Part shown: positions 44,270 to 56,034 of the stretch, in pieces | Position numbering within the stretch: the first letter of the stretch is position 1 | How the letters are laid out: every line of letters begins with the position of its first letter | Assembly (NCBI RefSeq): GCF_029784165.1 | Contig: NC_073696.1 | Coordinates: forward strand, 192,928,498-192,992,497 | Length of the DNA: 64,000 bases | Direction: 5' to 3' | Source of the DNA: Wyeomyia smithii | Lineage: Eukaryota > Arthropoda > Insecta > Diptera > Culicidae | Position numbers and translations under genes: made by a program | Notes under the pieces: generated by a model | Databases searched by the model: none | What the model was told of the DNA's origin: nothing | What the model saw: the letters and a program-made list of their open reading frames with translations, nothing else

Positions 44270-45555
44270 GGGAACAGAATATAACAATAATTGTGAAACA
44301 GTATCTTAAATTACTTTTATTTCGAAGTCTCCTAGTGAAATTGCTGATATTATTCGACAAAATTATTATAAACTGTAGCCAATAAATATGCGTATTTTAC
44401 TTTCAATAAAGTAACTGAATAAAGTAACTTCCCCAGTTTATTATACAGTCTAACATTTAGGTAATTCCCAAGCTATTTTTTAAAGAGCATAACTTTGTTT
44501 AAGTTTGTCCTTTTCTATAACGAATCTTGTTGCCAGCATCAGGCACAACTTACTAAAGCACATGGATAAAACAAATAGACATATTTGTATGATTTTTCTC
44601 TGCAATATCAAAATTATCAACAGCGTTCACTGATCTTGGCCACATATATTCGATTAATCCATGATTCATAATTCTGATATTGGCCAAATGTAAACAAAAC
44701 CATGGTAACGTATTAACGTTTATGCAAAACATGAAATGTACGGTGTTTTTCGGGCTGTTATAAGATATCGCATGAGATATGTGAAATCACAAAACTGGTT
44801 CTGGAAGATTGTACTACTATAGCACCGCTAAGGCGATGAGAATGGTATTCTGTCCCACTCTGTCCCAAAAGAATCCGTTTTCTATTTGTTCAGAATATTT
44901 ACAAAACTGTAACTTCAGTTATGCTTACAAAACTAAAGCTTAAAATTCTAGCTCTGAGTATTCTGCACTGCTAGCTATGTGTGAATATGATTTTAATATT
45001 CAATTTGATTAATAGATATACTGACTTTTAGTTAGTTCAATAACGAGGATTTTCTGCTGAGAATGAACTGGCCAAAATAGGAGCCCCAAGCGGCCAATTT
45101 AGAAATGCTGTGACCAAAATAGGAGCCTGGAGAACTTTTTTGGTTCAAAACTATGTAAACAAAATAACATAATTTAATTATTCTAACTCAATGTTTGTGC
45201 AGAATACAGGCGAATTCATCCGACTTTCTCGTTGAACTGATACAATTACATATTTTTCGAAGGAAAAAGGACAAATATTTCTTCAAAATATCAAACTATG
45301 GCCAAAACCGGTGCTTTTACCCCGTAGTACTTTCAGCGCTGTTCAGACTTTTCAAAACCGACTTTCTTCAAGACGATAATTACATGTTCCTTGTTTGAAA
45401 ATTTGTATGTTAGTATTGTTATATTGATTAAGATTTTTTTATTGACATTAAGACAATTGTTTTAAGATGAATAATATCAAATAATAATAATAACAATTGA
45501 AAGTGCATTGTATATCTCTTCTGTAACATTTCTCAATAATTGAATGAACAGATAA
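44270..45555. other. No gene seen
   Basis: AT-rich. CCAAAATAGGAGCC occurs twice near 45070-45130, a short local repeat. Confidence 0.4.
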
Positions 45556-45561
45556 AAAAAG

Positions 45562-45661
45562 TCTTGGTGCTACATTCCGATTCGGAACTCGACCTTCTGT
45601 TTATTATACACAGACTTCGCAGCCAACTGTTAAGTGTACAAGACATTTGCCGTGCTAGCCA
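45562..45661 (-). repeat. SINE-like repeat N, copy 5 (5' truncated)
   Basis: GTCTTGGTGCTACATTCCG through to CCGTGCTAGCC, then non-family sequence. Inverse orientation, 3' half only. Confidence 0.7.
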
Positions 45662-45863
45662 GAGTAGTCAGTGTGACTTTGCACTCGTATCCAAGTGAGT
45701 TTTGAAACTTGCTTGCACATTTATTTTCGGTTTGCACGTGAACCCTACTAACAGTGCATTACACTTGAGTTAGATTTGAGTTTGAATCCTGCATAACAAC
45801 AATTGCGGTGCAAAAAAACTCAAACTATCGAGAGGAAGCAGATTCAAGTCTGGAGAAGTGTTA

Positions 45864-46825
45864 GGGTAACGGGGGTATTTTGGCCAGCTTTGGGAAGTGT
45901 TCGCACAGTTCATTGAAAACAAACACAATTTTTCAACATAAATACCGACTCTATTATACCATTGTTAAAAGCTAAGTGTCTATTTTAATATACACCGTTC
46001 AACAATGCAATATATTGAAAAATATCCTAGAAATATCAAAATTTCTACGAAGTGCTAAAAACATATTTTGGTCCACCAAATTTTTACTTTGGCCCACCTT
46101 TATATCTACAGACGTGTATGGAAATATTTCGGACTAATTATATTTAAGATCATCATCGGTATTAGGTATTAGGTTTTAGGAGAACATTCTTCTGCTGTTA
46201 ATTTTTGTAAATTTTAGGCATCTAAAAATGAAATGATTTGGCTCATAGTGGTTTGACAGGCATTCTCATCTAATTTCATACCGTTAAATGTGATAAATTA
46301 AGAAGTAATTACCTGTAAATTGTCACAAGCTGGTTCTTTGTTCACGTGCAACGGCCGAACGGTAATCAAAGAGATGTCAAAACTTGGCATGGTCAAAATA
46401 TGTTTGCTTCAGAAAGAGGCAAACATATTTCAGCCATGCGTTTAACCACTTTTTCAACTTTTTCCAACATGTTAGAGTATACAAACTGTTCCTATGACAT
46501 TTTATTGATGTTACTACAACAACGAATTGTTTCAAAAGCATACATATTTGTTACAATAGCTTCCGGACGTTGACTTGTATATTACCACTTCCTATTGATT
46601 TTGGGTTGACTCAGCCATGACTTTGAATATGCATGAAGTAATTCCAAAATAACACTACCTAGAGCCAGTTTTTCGCCGAAAATTATAGTATAGTATGATT
46701 CTTAGGTGTGTTATTCAATGTTGCATGTATAGTTTTCTAATATTCATTGATTTCTCAGATAAAATGCGTAAAATGTTACCGGGTGGGCCAAAATATGCAT
46801 GTGGGCCAAAATACCCCCGTTACCC
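45864..46825. mobile_element. MITE family A, copy 2 (inverted relative to copy 1)
   Basis: 962 bp, TA on both sides (45862-45863 and 46826-46827), ends GGGTAACGGGGGTATTTTGG and ATACCCCCGTTACCC. It matches 14497-15469 over its whole length as the reverse complement, so the two copies could pair across 30 kb. Confidence 0.85.
46346..46573 (+). CDS. Conserved short open frame in MITE A copy 2 (doubtful)
   Basis: A 75-codon frame matching the minus-strand frame of copy 1, with FASERGKHISAMRLTTFST in both. It extends through AYIFVTIASGR, where copy 1 has a stop. No known domain. The counter-strand frames are also partly open, so coding is not demonstrated. Confidence 0.2.
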   Translation: MQRPNGNQRDVKTWHGQNMFASERGKHISAMRLTTFSTFSNMLEYTNCSYDILLMLLQQRIVSKAYIFVTIASGR

Positions 46826-46829
46826 TACT

Positions 46830-47360
46830 CAGTTCAACTTGAAATGTCAAATGTCACAGGCGTAATACATTTTTAATGAATCAATAGCTGAAGCCAGTGC
46901 TGTGGAAACATAAATGGCTACTTTTCACAACTTTTTTGCAACAAAAATAAATTGAAGTTGAAAACGTAAACTAATTTCTCCTAACACCTCGTAATTAAAA
47001 TTATCTTTATAACGAATGTAGTTTTGTATAAAATAGTTTAAGTTCAACAAGCAGCAGTAAGTTGTCGGTTTACATACAAAACAGAGATTCATTGTTATGT
47101 AAACAACTCCATTTCATGTCTCTAATATCTCAGTGCAAATAATTTAAATATCACTTGATATAACATAAACCTCCACCTTTCCGAGTCTTGTGCCTTTAGA
47201 AATTCGAAGTCGGTCATTTATGGCTTCTATAGCGTTTCACCTTAACGTACTTTGTTCTTTCTATTCGCTGAAATGTATCTTTATACTGAATAATGCATAT
47301 TATTAGATAAAAGAAAGGAGTTTCTACTGTATCCAGAAAGAGTCAAGTATATCATTATTA
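46830..47360. other. No gene seen; fragment of the TTAA foldback MITE near 47190
   Basis: CGAGTCTTGTGCCTTTAG and TTTCACCTTAACG at 47185-47245 match one half of the element at 33784-34024. Confidence 0.5.
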
Positions 47361-47369
47361 TTATTATAC

Positions 47370-47815
47370 ATTAGGTTTTTTACGCGGGAAATACGCACCT
47401 CGTAAAAAACCGCGTAATTCAAAAATCCGCGTTAATTCGAAAATTCGTGTAAAAACCACGGTAATTACAAATCCGCGTTATTTAAAAATTTGCGTGAAGG
47501 AAACCACCAGAAAAAGGAAAAAAATCCGAGACACTCTACGATCCTTTGGAGGGCGGAGGTTCTTTTGAAATCTTTTACTCGATAAACACTTTGACGTTTT
47601 TAGTTCTCGAGCCGCGTTTCGGAAATCCGCGTAAGTGTTTAATTTTAATCAACGCGGCATCGCGTAAAAAAACGCAGTAACTAAATAAAACGTGTTATTA
47701 TAAAATCCGCGTGAAAAAACCGCGTAATTAAAAAAATCCGCATTAAAAACCGCTTTAACTTGAAAACCTTGAAAAACTTTGTAAAAAACGCGGAAAAAGT
47801 TGCGTAAAAATCTAA
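47370..47815. repeat. Field of degenerate CGCGTAA / TCCGCGTTA motifs
   Basis: CCGCGTAA, CCGCGTTA, CGCGTAAAAA and CGCGTGAAAA occur at least a dozen times in 450 bp, in an otherwise A-rich sequence. Spacing is irregular (about 12-30 bp) and both orientations occur. A related phrase lies at 33745-34080. Origin unknown; it may be a decayed satellite-like or MITE family. Confidence 0.6.
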
Positions 47816-47984
47816 CTGTAGTTCATAACGAATGTCTGGCCCTTTTTTAGAAAAGAACATGACACCCAGTAAACCACAAATTGTATCCCAGAGAAATTTA
47901 ACTTCTGGACGGCCATTAAATTCAATTGAGATTCAATTTATACATACCCTGAGAATCTTGGCCTTTATATCGACTGAGTTTCCG

Positions 47985-48045
47985 CTCTGCTGTCAGTGTA
48001 CAAGACTTTTGTGTGGCTAATAGTACGATCGTATTGACTATTCAA
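47985..48045 (-). repeat. SINE-like repeat N, degenerate fragment
   Basis: CTGTCAGTGTACAAGACTTT and TAGTACGATCGTATTGAC match the middle of the family in inverse orientation. Confidence 0.45.
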
Positions 48046-48049
48046 TTGA

Positions 48050-50680
48050 CATGGGGTTAAAACTAAACGCAGGTAGAAGATACTTGTGTGTCATTTGAAA
48101 GCAATCTCGCAGGGCGGTAATTTATGCGGGTCATGCAGTTCCAAAGCTAATATGGTTTGCATCTTTAGAACATTTCTTGTTTGTATTATTCAATCGTTAA
48201 TAAAACTGGGAGTGTTGTAAACAAACTATCAAACAATTATTAAGCTAATCAAGCAGTGCGGCAGAATTTTGAATCCCTATTTAAAAAAACCAGCAGCCTA
48301 ATTGACTGTGGGAATTAACAATTTTGTTCAAAATTCACTTCTTCTTGCTTTGAATCGTAGGTACCACGTCTTAGTTATGTAGCTTTTGTATGGTATCCAA
48401 ACACTTAGGAATGAAAGCTTTTGGTAATGTTATGAAAAGAAACATGTGGACGATGTTTACTGGCTCATGTAGCACTGCAATTTATAGCTACCATCCCAGT
48501 TGTCGCCATTCATCAAGCGCGCGTATACGTATGTGTATTGTGTGGCTTTCTATTATCGTGCATACATAATCCAGAGCGTGCAACATTGTGCCTTTAGCAC
48601 AGTAAACATCCGGGAGTCGTTTACCCTACACGGTACAGTTTTATATCCGAATGGTTATCACATTATTTCCATTATGTTTCGGCGAGTACCGTCGATATAT
48701 TCTACTTTTCATGACACAGTTCCTCAGACGATCACATCGTCTTGTGGTTCGCACCGTCGTCGGATACAACATTGGCATCATCATCATCATTATTCGCAGG
48801 TGTACAAACGAGGTTGGTGAGATTTTTTCCTGCTGGGACGGAATTTCCCACTTCTTCCATGAAACGAAACAATCAACAGCGACAAATTGACTTCGTCTGA
48901 GTTTCCCGATGGGTCGGGCGCATCCCAAAATTTAGACATTCGGATAAAAATAGTCTTACATCCCGCACCAAATCATTTGTATTTCGTTTAGTTTACATCA
49001 ATAAAAAGCAACAGGGATTTGTCATCTCCTCGATCAATCGCGAAAAGTAAAATGTAGGATTTGCAGATACTGTGTTAAAACTGACATAATCTTGTGCTGC
49101 ATGTAGGTACTACCAGTAATTTACAGCTTTATTGAATTGCTTGTAGCTACCTTTGGTATTTGATATTCACAAGCAAACCCACTCGTTGCTGAATGCTGTA
49201 TATCCTAGCACTCGGAGCTTCTTTTTAAATAAAACAGCAGACACGGAGATAACTGCAAGAGATGAAAAGAAAGTTTTTGTAGGTATTTCGCTTTGCTTTA
49301 ACGATGTACACCTTTTCGAGGATTTGGTATTGCTTGCTTGAGTTCCTTATCGCCTACAGGACGTTTCCAGCGAGTGTCTCCGTGCAGTTTGACACTGTTG
49401 ACAAATCCCATTAAGTAAATTGTACTCGTCGTAGCGGATAGCGGATAGTAATGACTGCCAGTCTGGTTTTTGTGGCAATTTGTAAGATTTCAGGAAACCG
49501 GGATTGGTTATCAATCCATAGTACCATAGTACGGAGATGTTGCAAACATATGCGTCAAATCGAAATGGATGTGTGAAAAGTGCAGCTATTTTCAATTAAA
49601 GAAAAACCACAGAACTAATTTTACTTTTTGTAATCTGTAATTGGAACCAGAAACTTAAAGCAAGCAGCTACCGCTGGTGGTGGATTGTCAATGGAACTTT
49701 TAAATGAAACATGTTTTGCAAAAACGCTGTTTAATCTTTTTCTTCCCTGTGCTAAGTGGATTGGAGATAGAAATGTCGTTTACATCAACATGGACCAAAG
49801 AAAAAGTTGCGCGGATATTTATCCAACGAAACAGGGCAAATATGGAGTATCACTGCGATAGGGAGAAAGGTAAATCTGTTGATATAATCAATGTGAAATA
49901 ATCTGAGGTCGTTGCATTTACTTTCATGTCAATACAGAGTAGAAAAACACGCGGTTACTGGCAGAGATCAGATAGCCGGCTTAGCAGTATTTCAAAACAT
50001 TTTTACATCAGAGGAAATAGTTTCTTTAATCCTATGCAAACCAGGCGATAATTGAATTGATGATAAAATTTTGAAGATTTAGAATTGAGAGAGTTTAGGT
50101 CAGATCAAAAACAATGTCTGCAAATGTAACATAATCTTTATAATCAATATAAACTGATCGAGTTAGTTTAACTTTGATTTAATTAGCTACTACATTTAAT
50201 AGCATCCACCTTCAAGTTAGAATCTTTAGAAAATTGTCAAGGCTCGATAGTTTGAACATATTGAAAAGTAGATCTGTGTGCAGTTTTAGGAAAATTTGAG
50301 TTCAGCATATTTTCTTAAAACTCAGCACTGGCCAAGTTAACTCTAAACATTAAATGAAAACATTAAATAAAAAATTTATTTGAAATCCGTTCCGTCAAAT
50401 TTCGCACACTACTGATTGAATCCAATTACCCTCATTGTATACAGGGTTCGAAACCCCTTCCTCGAATCACTCCGGTCAATATATCAAGGGCTCACGGGAT
50501 CTATGAATTTTCGCAAACCTCTCATTTGCCGAACCCTGGAAATCATCAATAGTTTAACCCATTTCTCACCTGACATTTGAACTTTGATTACAGCTTGCAC
50601 AGTGCATATGAAGTTTTGAACGATGAAACTGTTAAATACGATTCTCTATACTGCTGTCCCAATCATAGTAGTCCCATGTT
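48050..50680. other. No gene seen; mostly unique DNA
   Basis: Balanced composition at 48490-48920 and 49330-49600. The minus-strand frame 49347-49595 (82 codons, with WYYGLITNPGFLKSYKLPQK) is the most protein-like piece, but it has no splice context or domain that I recognise. A short ATC run lies at 48776-48792. Confidence 0.35.
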
Positions 50681-50693
50681 CTACATAAACCTT

Positions 50694-51786
50694 AAGCAGG
50701 TATTGCACGAAGCAAATAGGGGAACTGCTCCATTATTCATCTCAGCCCGTATATTCACCATGTAAACACAATTGAAAACAGGAAAAAGCGCATATTTTCT
50801 TCTTAAACCAATCTGCTAATCCATGGATTGGATTCTTCTTAGTTCACTTTAGATTCCACTAAAAGTTTAATCCCTAAAATCTCACCTAAAAGCACTAAAT
50901 TTGATATTATAGTCAGGCATCTGCACTCGAAAACTCATTTAATTCAATCACCTACCTCGGAAAACAAAATCCGTGCATTGTTCTATACGGCTACATCGGT
51001 ACTCGTTCAGCAGCCAACCAAAGTTTTTTTCATCACTAGCGAACCACTTTTAAGTTGAATCACTAAACAAAACCACTCACTGCACAAAGAATACTTTATT
51101 CTTTGAAATGTTCACCTCAAATTTCCTAAAACAAGCTTGAATTAGCAGAAATATATGAGATGAATTTTTACAATTCCTGAATTTCAACTGTATGTATTTT
51201 CATCTGTTTTCACTGCGTTGAAGAAAATCAAAAGTTGCCAAATCAGTTTCTGTTAATATGAGAGAATCATACTGAAAATATTGAATTATTCCGACATAAT
51301 TGACATAAGTTTACAGCACTGTAGTGGTTACCTAGGTTACCAGTTTTGCACGTAAACAACTGCAGCGGATATCTAGGTAACCTACTATGACGGGCTGCGG
51401 CTACGTTCATTCATGATAATGTGTTTCATTCATGATTAACAGTATGATGAATATGGGGGCGTCGTGAGATGAATAATTGAGCAGTGATTCAAGTTTTGAG
51501 ATGGATATGGAAGCGTTGTGAAAAATGGTTTTGTTTTAGGAAATTAAGGATAAATCTAGCTAATTTTACTTAATATACAATGCTAAACGATTCCATTAGT
51601 GTACGTAAGCATATTTAGTTTATTTGTTCAATGATTCCGTGAAAATTTGGTGTTTAATCCGTGCATTCTTCGTGAATATCGGCTTAATGAGATGAATAAT
51701 GGAGCAGTTCCCCTATTTGCTTTTTTTGATACGGATTTTATTTTGTGCAAAAAAAATTCGTACCAAAAATAGCAAATATTCGCTTC
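50694..51786. mobile_element. Foldback element C, copy 2, split by MITE B
   Basis: The left piece (TAAGCAGGTATTGCACGAAG, to 50718) and right piece (ATTTGCTTTTTTTGATACGG, from 51716) join at a TA to give a foldback element like the one at 44152. Its outer right end is trimmed, and it abuts the next copy at 51788. Confidence 0.75.
50719..51713 (+). mobile_element. MITE family B, copy 2 (995 bp, TA-flanked)
   Basis: Ends GGGGAACTGCTCCATTATTC and the inverse GAATAATGGAGCAGTTCCCC, about 24 bp of perfect inverse match. TA flanks it (50717-50718 and 51714-51715), and the interrupted foldback element confirms the empty site. Noncoding. TA duplication fits Tc1/mariner-type mobilisation. Confidence 0.85.
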
Positions 51787-51787
51787 G

Positions 51788-51903
51788 TCTGAAGCAGGTA
51801 TTAGACGAAGCCAATGTTTGCTATTTTTCAATACAGATTTTATTTTGTGCAAATAAAAATTGTACCAAAAATAGCAAATATTTGCGTTGTCTAATACCTG
51901 CTT
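51788..51903. mobile_element. Foldback element C, copy 3
   Basis: AAGCAGGTATTAGACGAAGC to the inverse GTCTAATACCTGCTT, directly adjacent to copy 2, giving a head-to-tail pair. Confidence 0.75.
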
Positions 51904-51905
51904 AA

Positions 51906-52423
51906 CCCTTAAATGCGCACGACTTTAAAAAATCATCTAAAACATAAAATCTTTGTTTAACACGTTTACTGCTCTAAAACTAACCAATATGCATAAAAAA
52001 TTGAAAGATTTACTTTTTAATGTGCAAATATTACCATGTTGTTTTTAAACAACACTGTGACTTTATCGCGGAATAAAGTCTAAACAATTACTTTTGTTAA
52101 CAGTAACTTTAAAATTGACCTTTTGCTAGTGTAATTTCTAATAATCAAGACATTTTCACTAACCACTAACCTCATTTTAAAATCTATTTTCAAAGACAGT
52201 CAACATCAGTCGGGAATCTCGCCATGTTTTTTTTCGTTTCCGAGATTTTGACATCAAAAATAAAAACAAAACATTTAAATATAGTACTTCCAGCTGTTAG
52301 GTTTTCTTCGTTAGAGTCTAGAGAGCTGTTCTAATGAATTATATTTCTAAAAACTACTAAGATACGTATACTTTAAAACGTTTCGTGTAGTGTAGTTTTA
52401 AAACAACATTGCGCATTTAAGGG
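51906..52423. mobile_element. TTAA-flanked MITE, 518 bp (piggyBac-type ends)
   Basis: TTAA at 51902-51905 and 52424-52427. The ends CCCTTAAATGCGCA and TGCGCATTTAAGGG are near-perfect inverses starting with CCC. TACCTGCTT occurs on both sides because the element landed at the end of foldback C. No transposase. Confidence 0.8.
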
Positions 52424-52429
52424 TTAATA

Positions 52430-53150
52430 CCTGCTTTATGCACGCTGGGACAACTATGCTTGGAACGGCAGTATAGGGGTGTACACATCATTGGAACACG
52501 ATCTTCACGTGATGTTCGGAGTAAATGAGCCAACAGTAACACCCAGAAAACATATCATTTTTGGCAGGAAGTGTTGCCAGTTAGATTATTTTCGTATTTT
52601 AAAACAAAATTAGCATTTTTCGGCAAATGCAACCAATTTTTTTTTAAATTCATATTGATAGTTTCATAGTGTTTCTCGGAAAATTTCACGTAAGAAGCAA
52701 TATGAGTCAATCTCAAAATATGACATTTCAACGAAAACAGTTGGAATTTCTAATTTTCATCAAACAGTCATATTCATTTGAAAATGTCTATTGACTTTTA
52801 TTCCCAAGGAACAAGAAATATTTTTTAGGATTTTTATGGTTATTAGGGATAAAAAAAGTGTTGGTGATTACGCTTTTCCCCCACCGTTCAATCCACCATT
52901 AGATCTTTTAAACAATGATTTGATATTATATTGAAAATGTGTTATTTCAATTGGCAGCCCTGGGAGGAGGGGTAAGTCACGTGCCTCCCCAACTGTTTGG
53001 TAGAAGTATCTTTCTGGACTTTGCCAAGATATATAAGGCTTGTACTCGAAAAAAAAACGCATCAAACAGTATTCGCCAAAAAATTTTTTAAGTCGAATTT
53101 TCTTGAAACTTGAACTAATACGAATAGATTTTATTTCGGCATAATTACTT
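52430..53150. other. No gene seen
   Basis: AT-rich with one GC-richer patch (52950-53030). No supported feature. Confidence 0.4.
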
Positions 53151-53159
53151 TACTCAATT

Positions 53160-53805
53160 TCCTCTCCATCGCTAAGAGCCCGCATCTCTCTCGCCCGCAT
53201 GGTGGAGCCGACCAAAAGTCACTTTCAACCATTCTTTCGTCAACTCCAACTCGTTATCAAACACCTTGGACGATTTTCAAACTTTGGACTTCATTATGGC
53301 CTAAATTCTTTCCACTGGACGAATCTCTGGTGAATTTGGGGGTTTTTGGTACAAAAACAACGTTATTGTCTCTGTACCAATCCAACGTCGATCACGCGTA
53401 ATGGCATGATGCCAGGTCCGGCCAAAATACTGTCTGGGACCGCAGGAAGAACAACAGATGCTTCTGGAGGCGCTCGGTGCACGCAGCTTAGCTCGTTTCG
53501 TGGTTTGCTGAACGAACCAGGCGGAACACCAGACGGCCTTCAGAGCCGCGTCGCGAATCGAAAGGTTCGGATTACGCTTGAAATAATCCAACACCTTCCG
53601 GGCCTTCACAGAGCCAGTTGTTGATTTTCTTCCACTTTCAGCTCGCCGCTCGGGACTCCCTGAACGATTTTACTACCCTAGGCACAGTTGTATGGGTGAT
53701 TCCCAGTTGTCTTCCGATCCATTTCACGGTCGCAGTCGGATTTTCCATGACCAATTCTCTGGCGATTTTCTTCTTCTTTCGATCATATCTCAATAACCAC
53801 TGAAC
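53160..53805 (-). pseudogene. IS630/Tc1/mariner transposase, D37E type, internally deleted
   Basis: On the minus strand the helix-turn-helix region reads IARELVMENPTATVKWIGRQ then LGITHTTVPRVVKSF (about 53670-53790). A frameshift or stop leads to KARKVLDYFKRNPNLSIRDA and WFVQQTTKRAKLRA. The sequence then jumps directly to LQKHLLFF and FWPDLASCHYA (second catalytic Asp), DWYRDNNVVFVPK and PEIRPVE (the Glu of D37E). The block with the first catalytic Asp is deleted. After VER a stop precedes a C-terminal remnant (SKVFDNELELTKEWLKVT). Motif order and the D-to-E spacing fit the ITmD37E family known from mosquitoes. It cannot make active transposase. Confidence 0.8.
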
Positions 53806-53829
53806 CGATTGTTATACAATTTTGCACAT

Positions 53830-54420
53830 GTGAAAAACTCCAAACTAGGTTAGAGAACAGCAGCTTGGAGAACAAGAGCATTACGCAAAAACATCGTACG
53901 AGAAGCAAAACACAAAAGGGATGACTAACAATTTGTCATGTCGTGAGCGAAGAGGTGCTGAAAACGTCCTGTTGTGGCTAACTAGGCATGCCAATGGTAC
54001 AGCCCTTTTTTAACTGTCTCCTAAGGTGTGTTTGTTGTTGCAATTTGTTCGTGATACCTATTCGCGTTGGCTGTCCGATAGTCACATTGAGAACGTATTG
54101 GCAACGGAGCATCACAAAAGGAAACGATAAATGTACTCCATGTGTCAATTCGGCATTAGTTGGAGGATGACTTTGGGATTGCGAATGTAGAAAAGAGAAG
54201 AAACTGGTTTTTTATACAGACGCTCGTGTTCGCACTACATAGACAGCGCGTTTCGGTAACCGCTCGAATCCACCGGAGACATTTTCCTTCTCTTTTTTGT
54301 TTGCGTATGATGGATGTCGGGTGTCGGCTGTTAAAAAAGACTGTGGAAAGAAGAAGCGTAAGGACTGCTCGGCACCTCACCGACAGTCTTCGTGCAAAGA
54401 AAAGCAAAGTCGGCAATAGA
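53830..54420. other. No certain gene; GC-balanced block
   Basis: Overlapping frames on both strands (54156-54479 minus, 107 codons; 54160-54435 plus, 91 codons) with no motif. Possibly unique host DNA. Confidence 0.35.
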
Positions 54421-54423
54421 GCG

Positions 54424-54737
54424 GCTGTGCTCTGAAGGATGTGTGTATCGCATACCGAATGTATTATGTAACCATACATGCTATCGTCGACATGGGAATA
54501 ACGTGAACAGCAAAGAAAAAAACATTCGTGTGTGGGGAACTAGACGGCAATGTTTTAGTCGCAATATATTTTATCTGTCGGCTGTGCTCTGAAGGATGTG
54601 TGTATCGCATACCGAATGTTATATGTAACCATACATGCTATCGTCGACATGGGAATAACGTGAACAGCAAAGAAAAAAACATTCGTGTGTGGGGAACTAG
54701 ACGGCAATGTTTTAGTCGCAATATATTTTATCTGTCG
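54424..54737 (+). repeat. Young 157-bp tandem duplication (two units)
   Basis: Unit 1 is 54424-54580 and unit 2 is 54581-54737. Both start near GCTGTGCTCTGAAGGATGTG and end TATTTTATCTGTCG. I see only two mismatches (TATTATG against TTATATG), so the duplication is recent. It extends a plus-strand frame, giving 54528-54974 a duplicated peptide, but that frame shows no sign of coding. Confidence 0.85.
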
Positions 54738-54744
54738 GCTGTCT

Positions 54745-56030
54745 TTATTTTGCCAATACCAACAATGTCACAGAGAGACGCTCTCGGATGTCATGAAAAA
54801 ACTGTCATCGCTCAGTACATTTTTTCCCCTGGTTGTGGCTACAGAGTGCAGCAGGGACAAAAAAAGTTGAAGAGGTTGTGTGTGAGACAAGACCGCAAGA
54901 TTAAGGTAGAAATACGACAGCCTATTTTATGTCAATGTATTTCTTGCAATGAGTTAGGGAATACACTCAATTGAAATTAATCAATTTGATGGTCTGTAGT
55001 GGTAAAGTTTAGTGATAATTCTCATCCAACTCTTTCTAACGCTTAGACTTCGCTAGACTATCTTGTATCAATATGTTTATAACAGGAATTCTTATCCAAC
55101 ACTACTAAAATAACTCTGAATATAATATGGCAGATTCAAAATGGTAACCTGGATTTTATCGTGGTTCTGAACACATATTTTGTGGTATGGATGCTTAGTA
55201 AATTTTACAATCGATTGCTGCAAGAATTAAGAAAATGCCTGAGTTATTAACATTTAAAATTAGACAATTTTTGCGATGTTCTCGATGTTTTCAGTATTAC
55301 AATTTGCACCCTGTCCCTGAATGTTGCCGCAAGAGGTAATTCTACTTCAAAAAAGTTGAAATGGAGTCTTGACAAAGCTCTTTCGATTATTACAATTCAG
55401 TCCATGCATACTGCAATTCGTTCTAGAGTCCGTCCTTGTGAGAAGAGAACGACTTCTATTTTTACAACGAAAAAAAGTAAGCAAATCGTTTTTTCGCATC
55501 AAAATAGTACAGAATGAAGGAATATAAAACAAAATTTTCTTTCTACTTTTGCTTCCTTGTATGATTTTTTGATGAATATTGATGCAAAAACAAATTTCTC
55601 CGAGTTTGGCCGTATTTCACCTTAAGAGACAACAACGGTACCATTTTGAATTTTTGAAAAATCGGATTTTTTTTGACGCCATTATGTTTTGAAGCCCAAT
55701 ACGCATTTTCTTACCCATCTCTGAAAAATAGATATTAAATTGGACGGAAACTAACCTGAAAACGTAGATTCTACGAAAACAGTGTTGGCATAGTTTCGAT
55801 ATACTTCACAAAGCAAAATAATATCAAGTAGGTATGCAGAGCTTTAAAGGATCTGCTAATATCTAAATGTGATACTCAAATTATGTCTTATGTTGAGGAA
55901 ACAGGTCTCAGAAATCGATTGGTAGGTGTCTGATTCACGTAAAATGTCAGCAACATGTCAATTTTGCTCCAATCCTCCGATAACACTGAAATAGATTTAT
56001 CTTGACGTAAAATTCATTCATTTTAAATGT
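54745..56030. other. No gene seen
   Basis: AT-rich. TATTTCACCTTAAGAG near 55612 is one terminus of the TTAA foldback MITE family. Confidence 0.4.
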
Positions 56031-56034
56031 TTTA

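Noticed and set aside
47370..47815. CRISPR-like array
   Set aside because: Repeat units are degenerate, unevenly spaced and in both orientations in eukaryotic DNA.
48641..48928. Minus-strand frame with a Met run
   Set aside because: The Met run is a short ATC/GAT repeat; the frame has no other support.
54528..54974. 148-codon frame
   Set aside because: Lengthened by the 157-bp tandem duplication, which is not a multiple of three relative to other frames; no recognisable protein.
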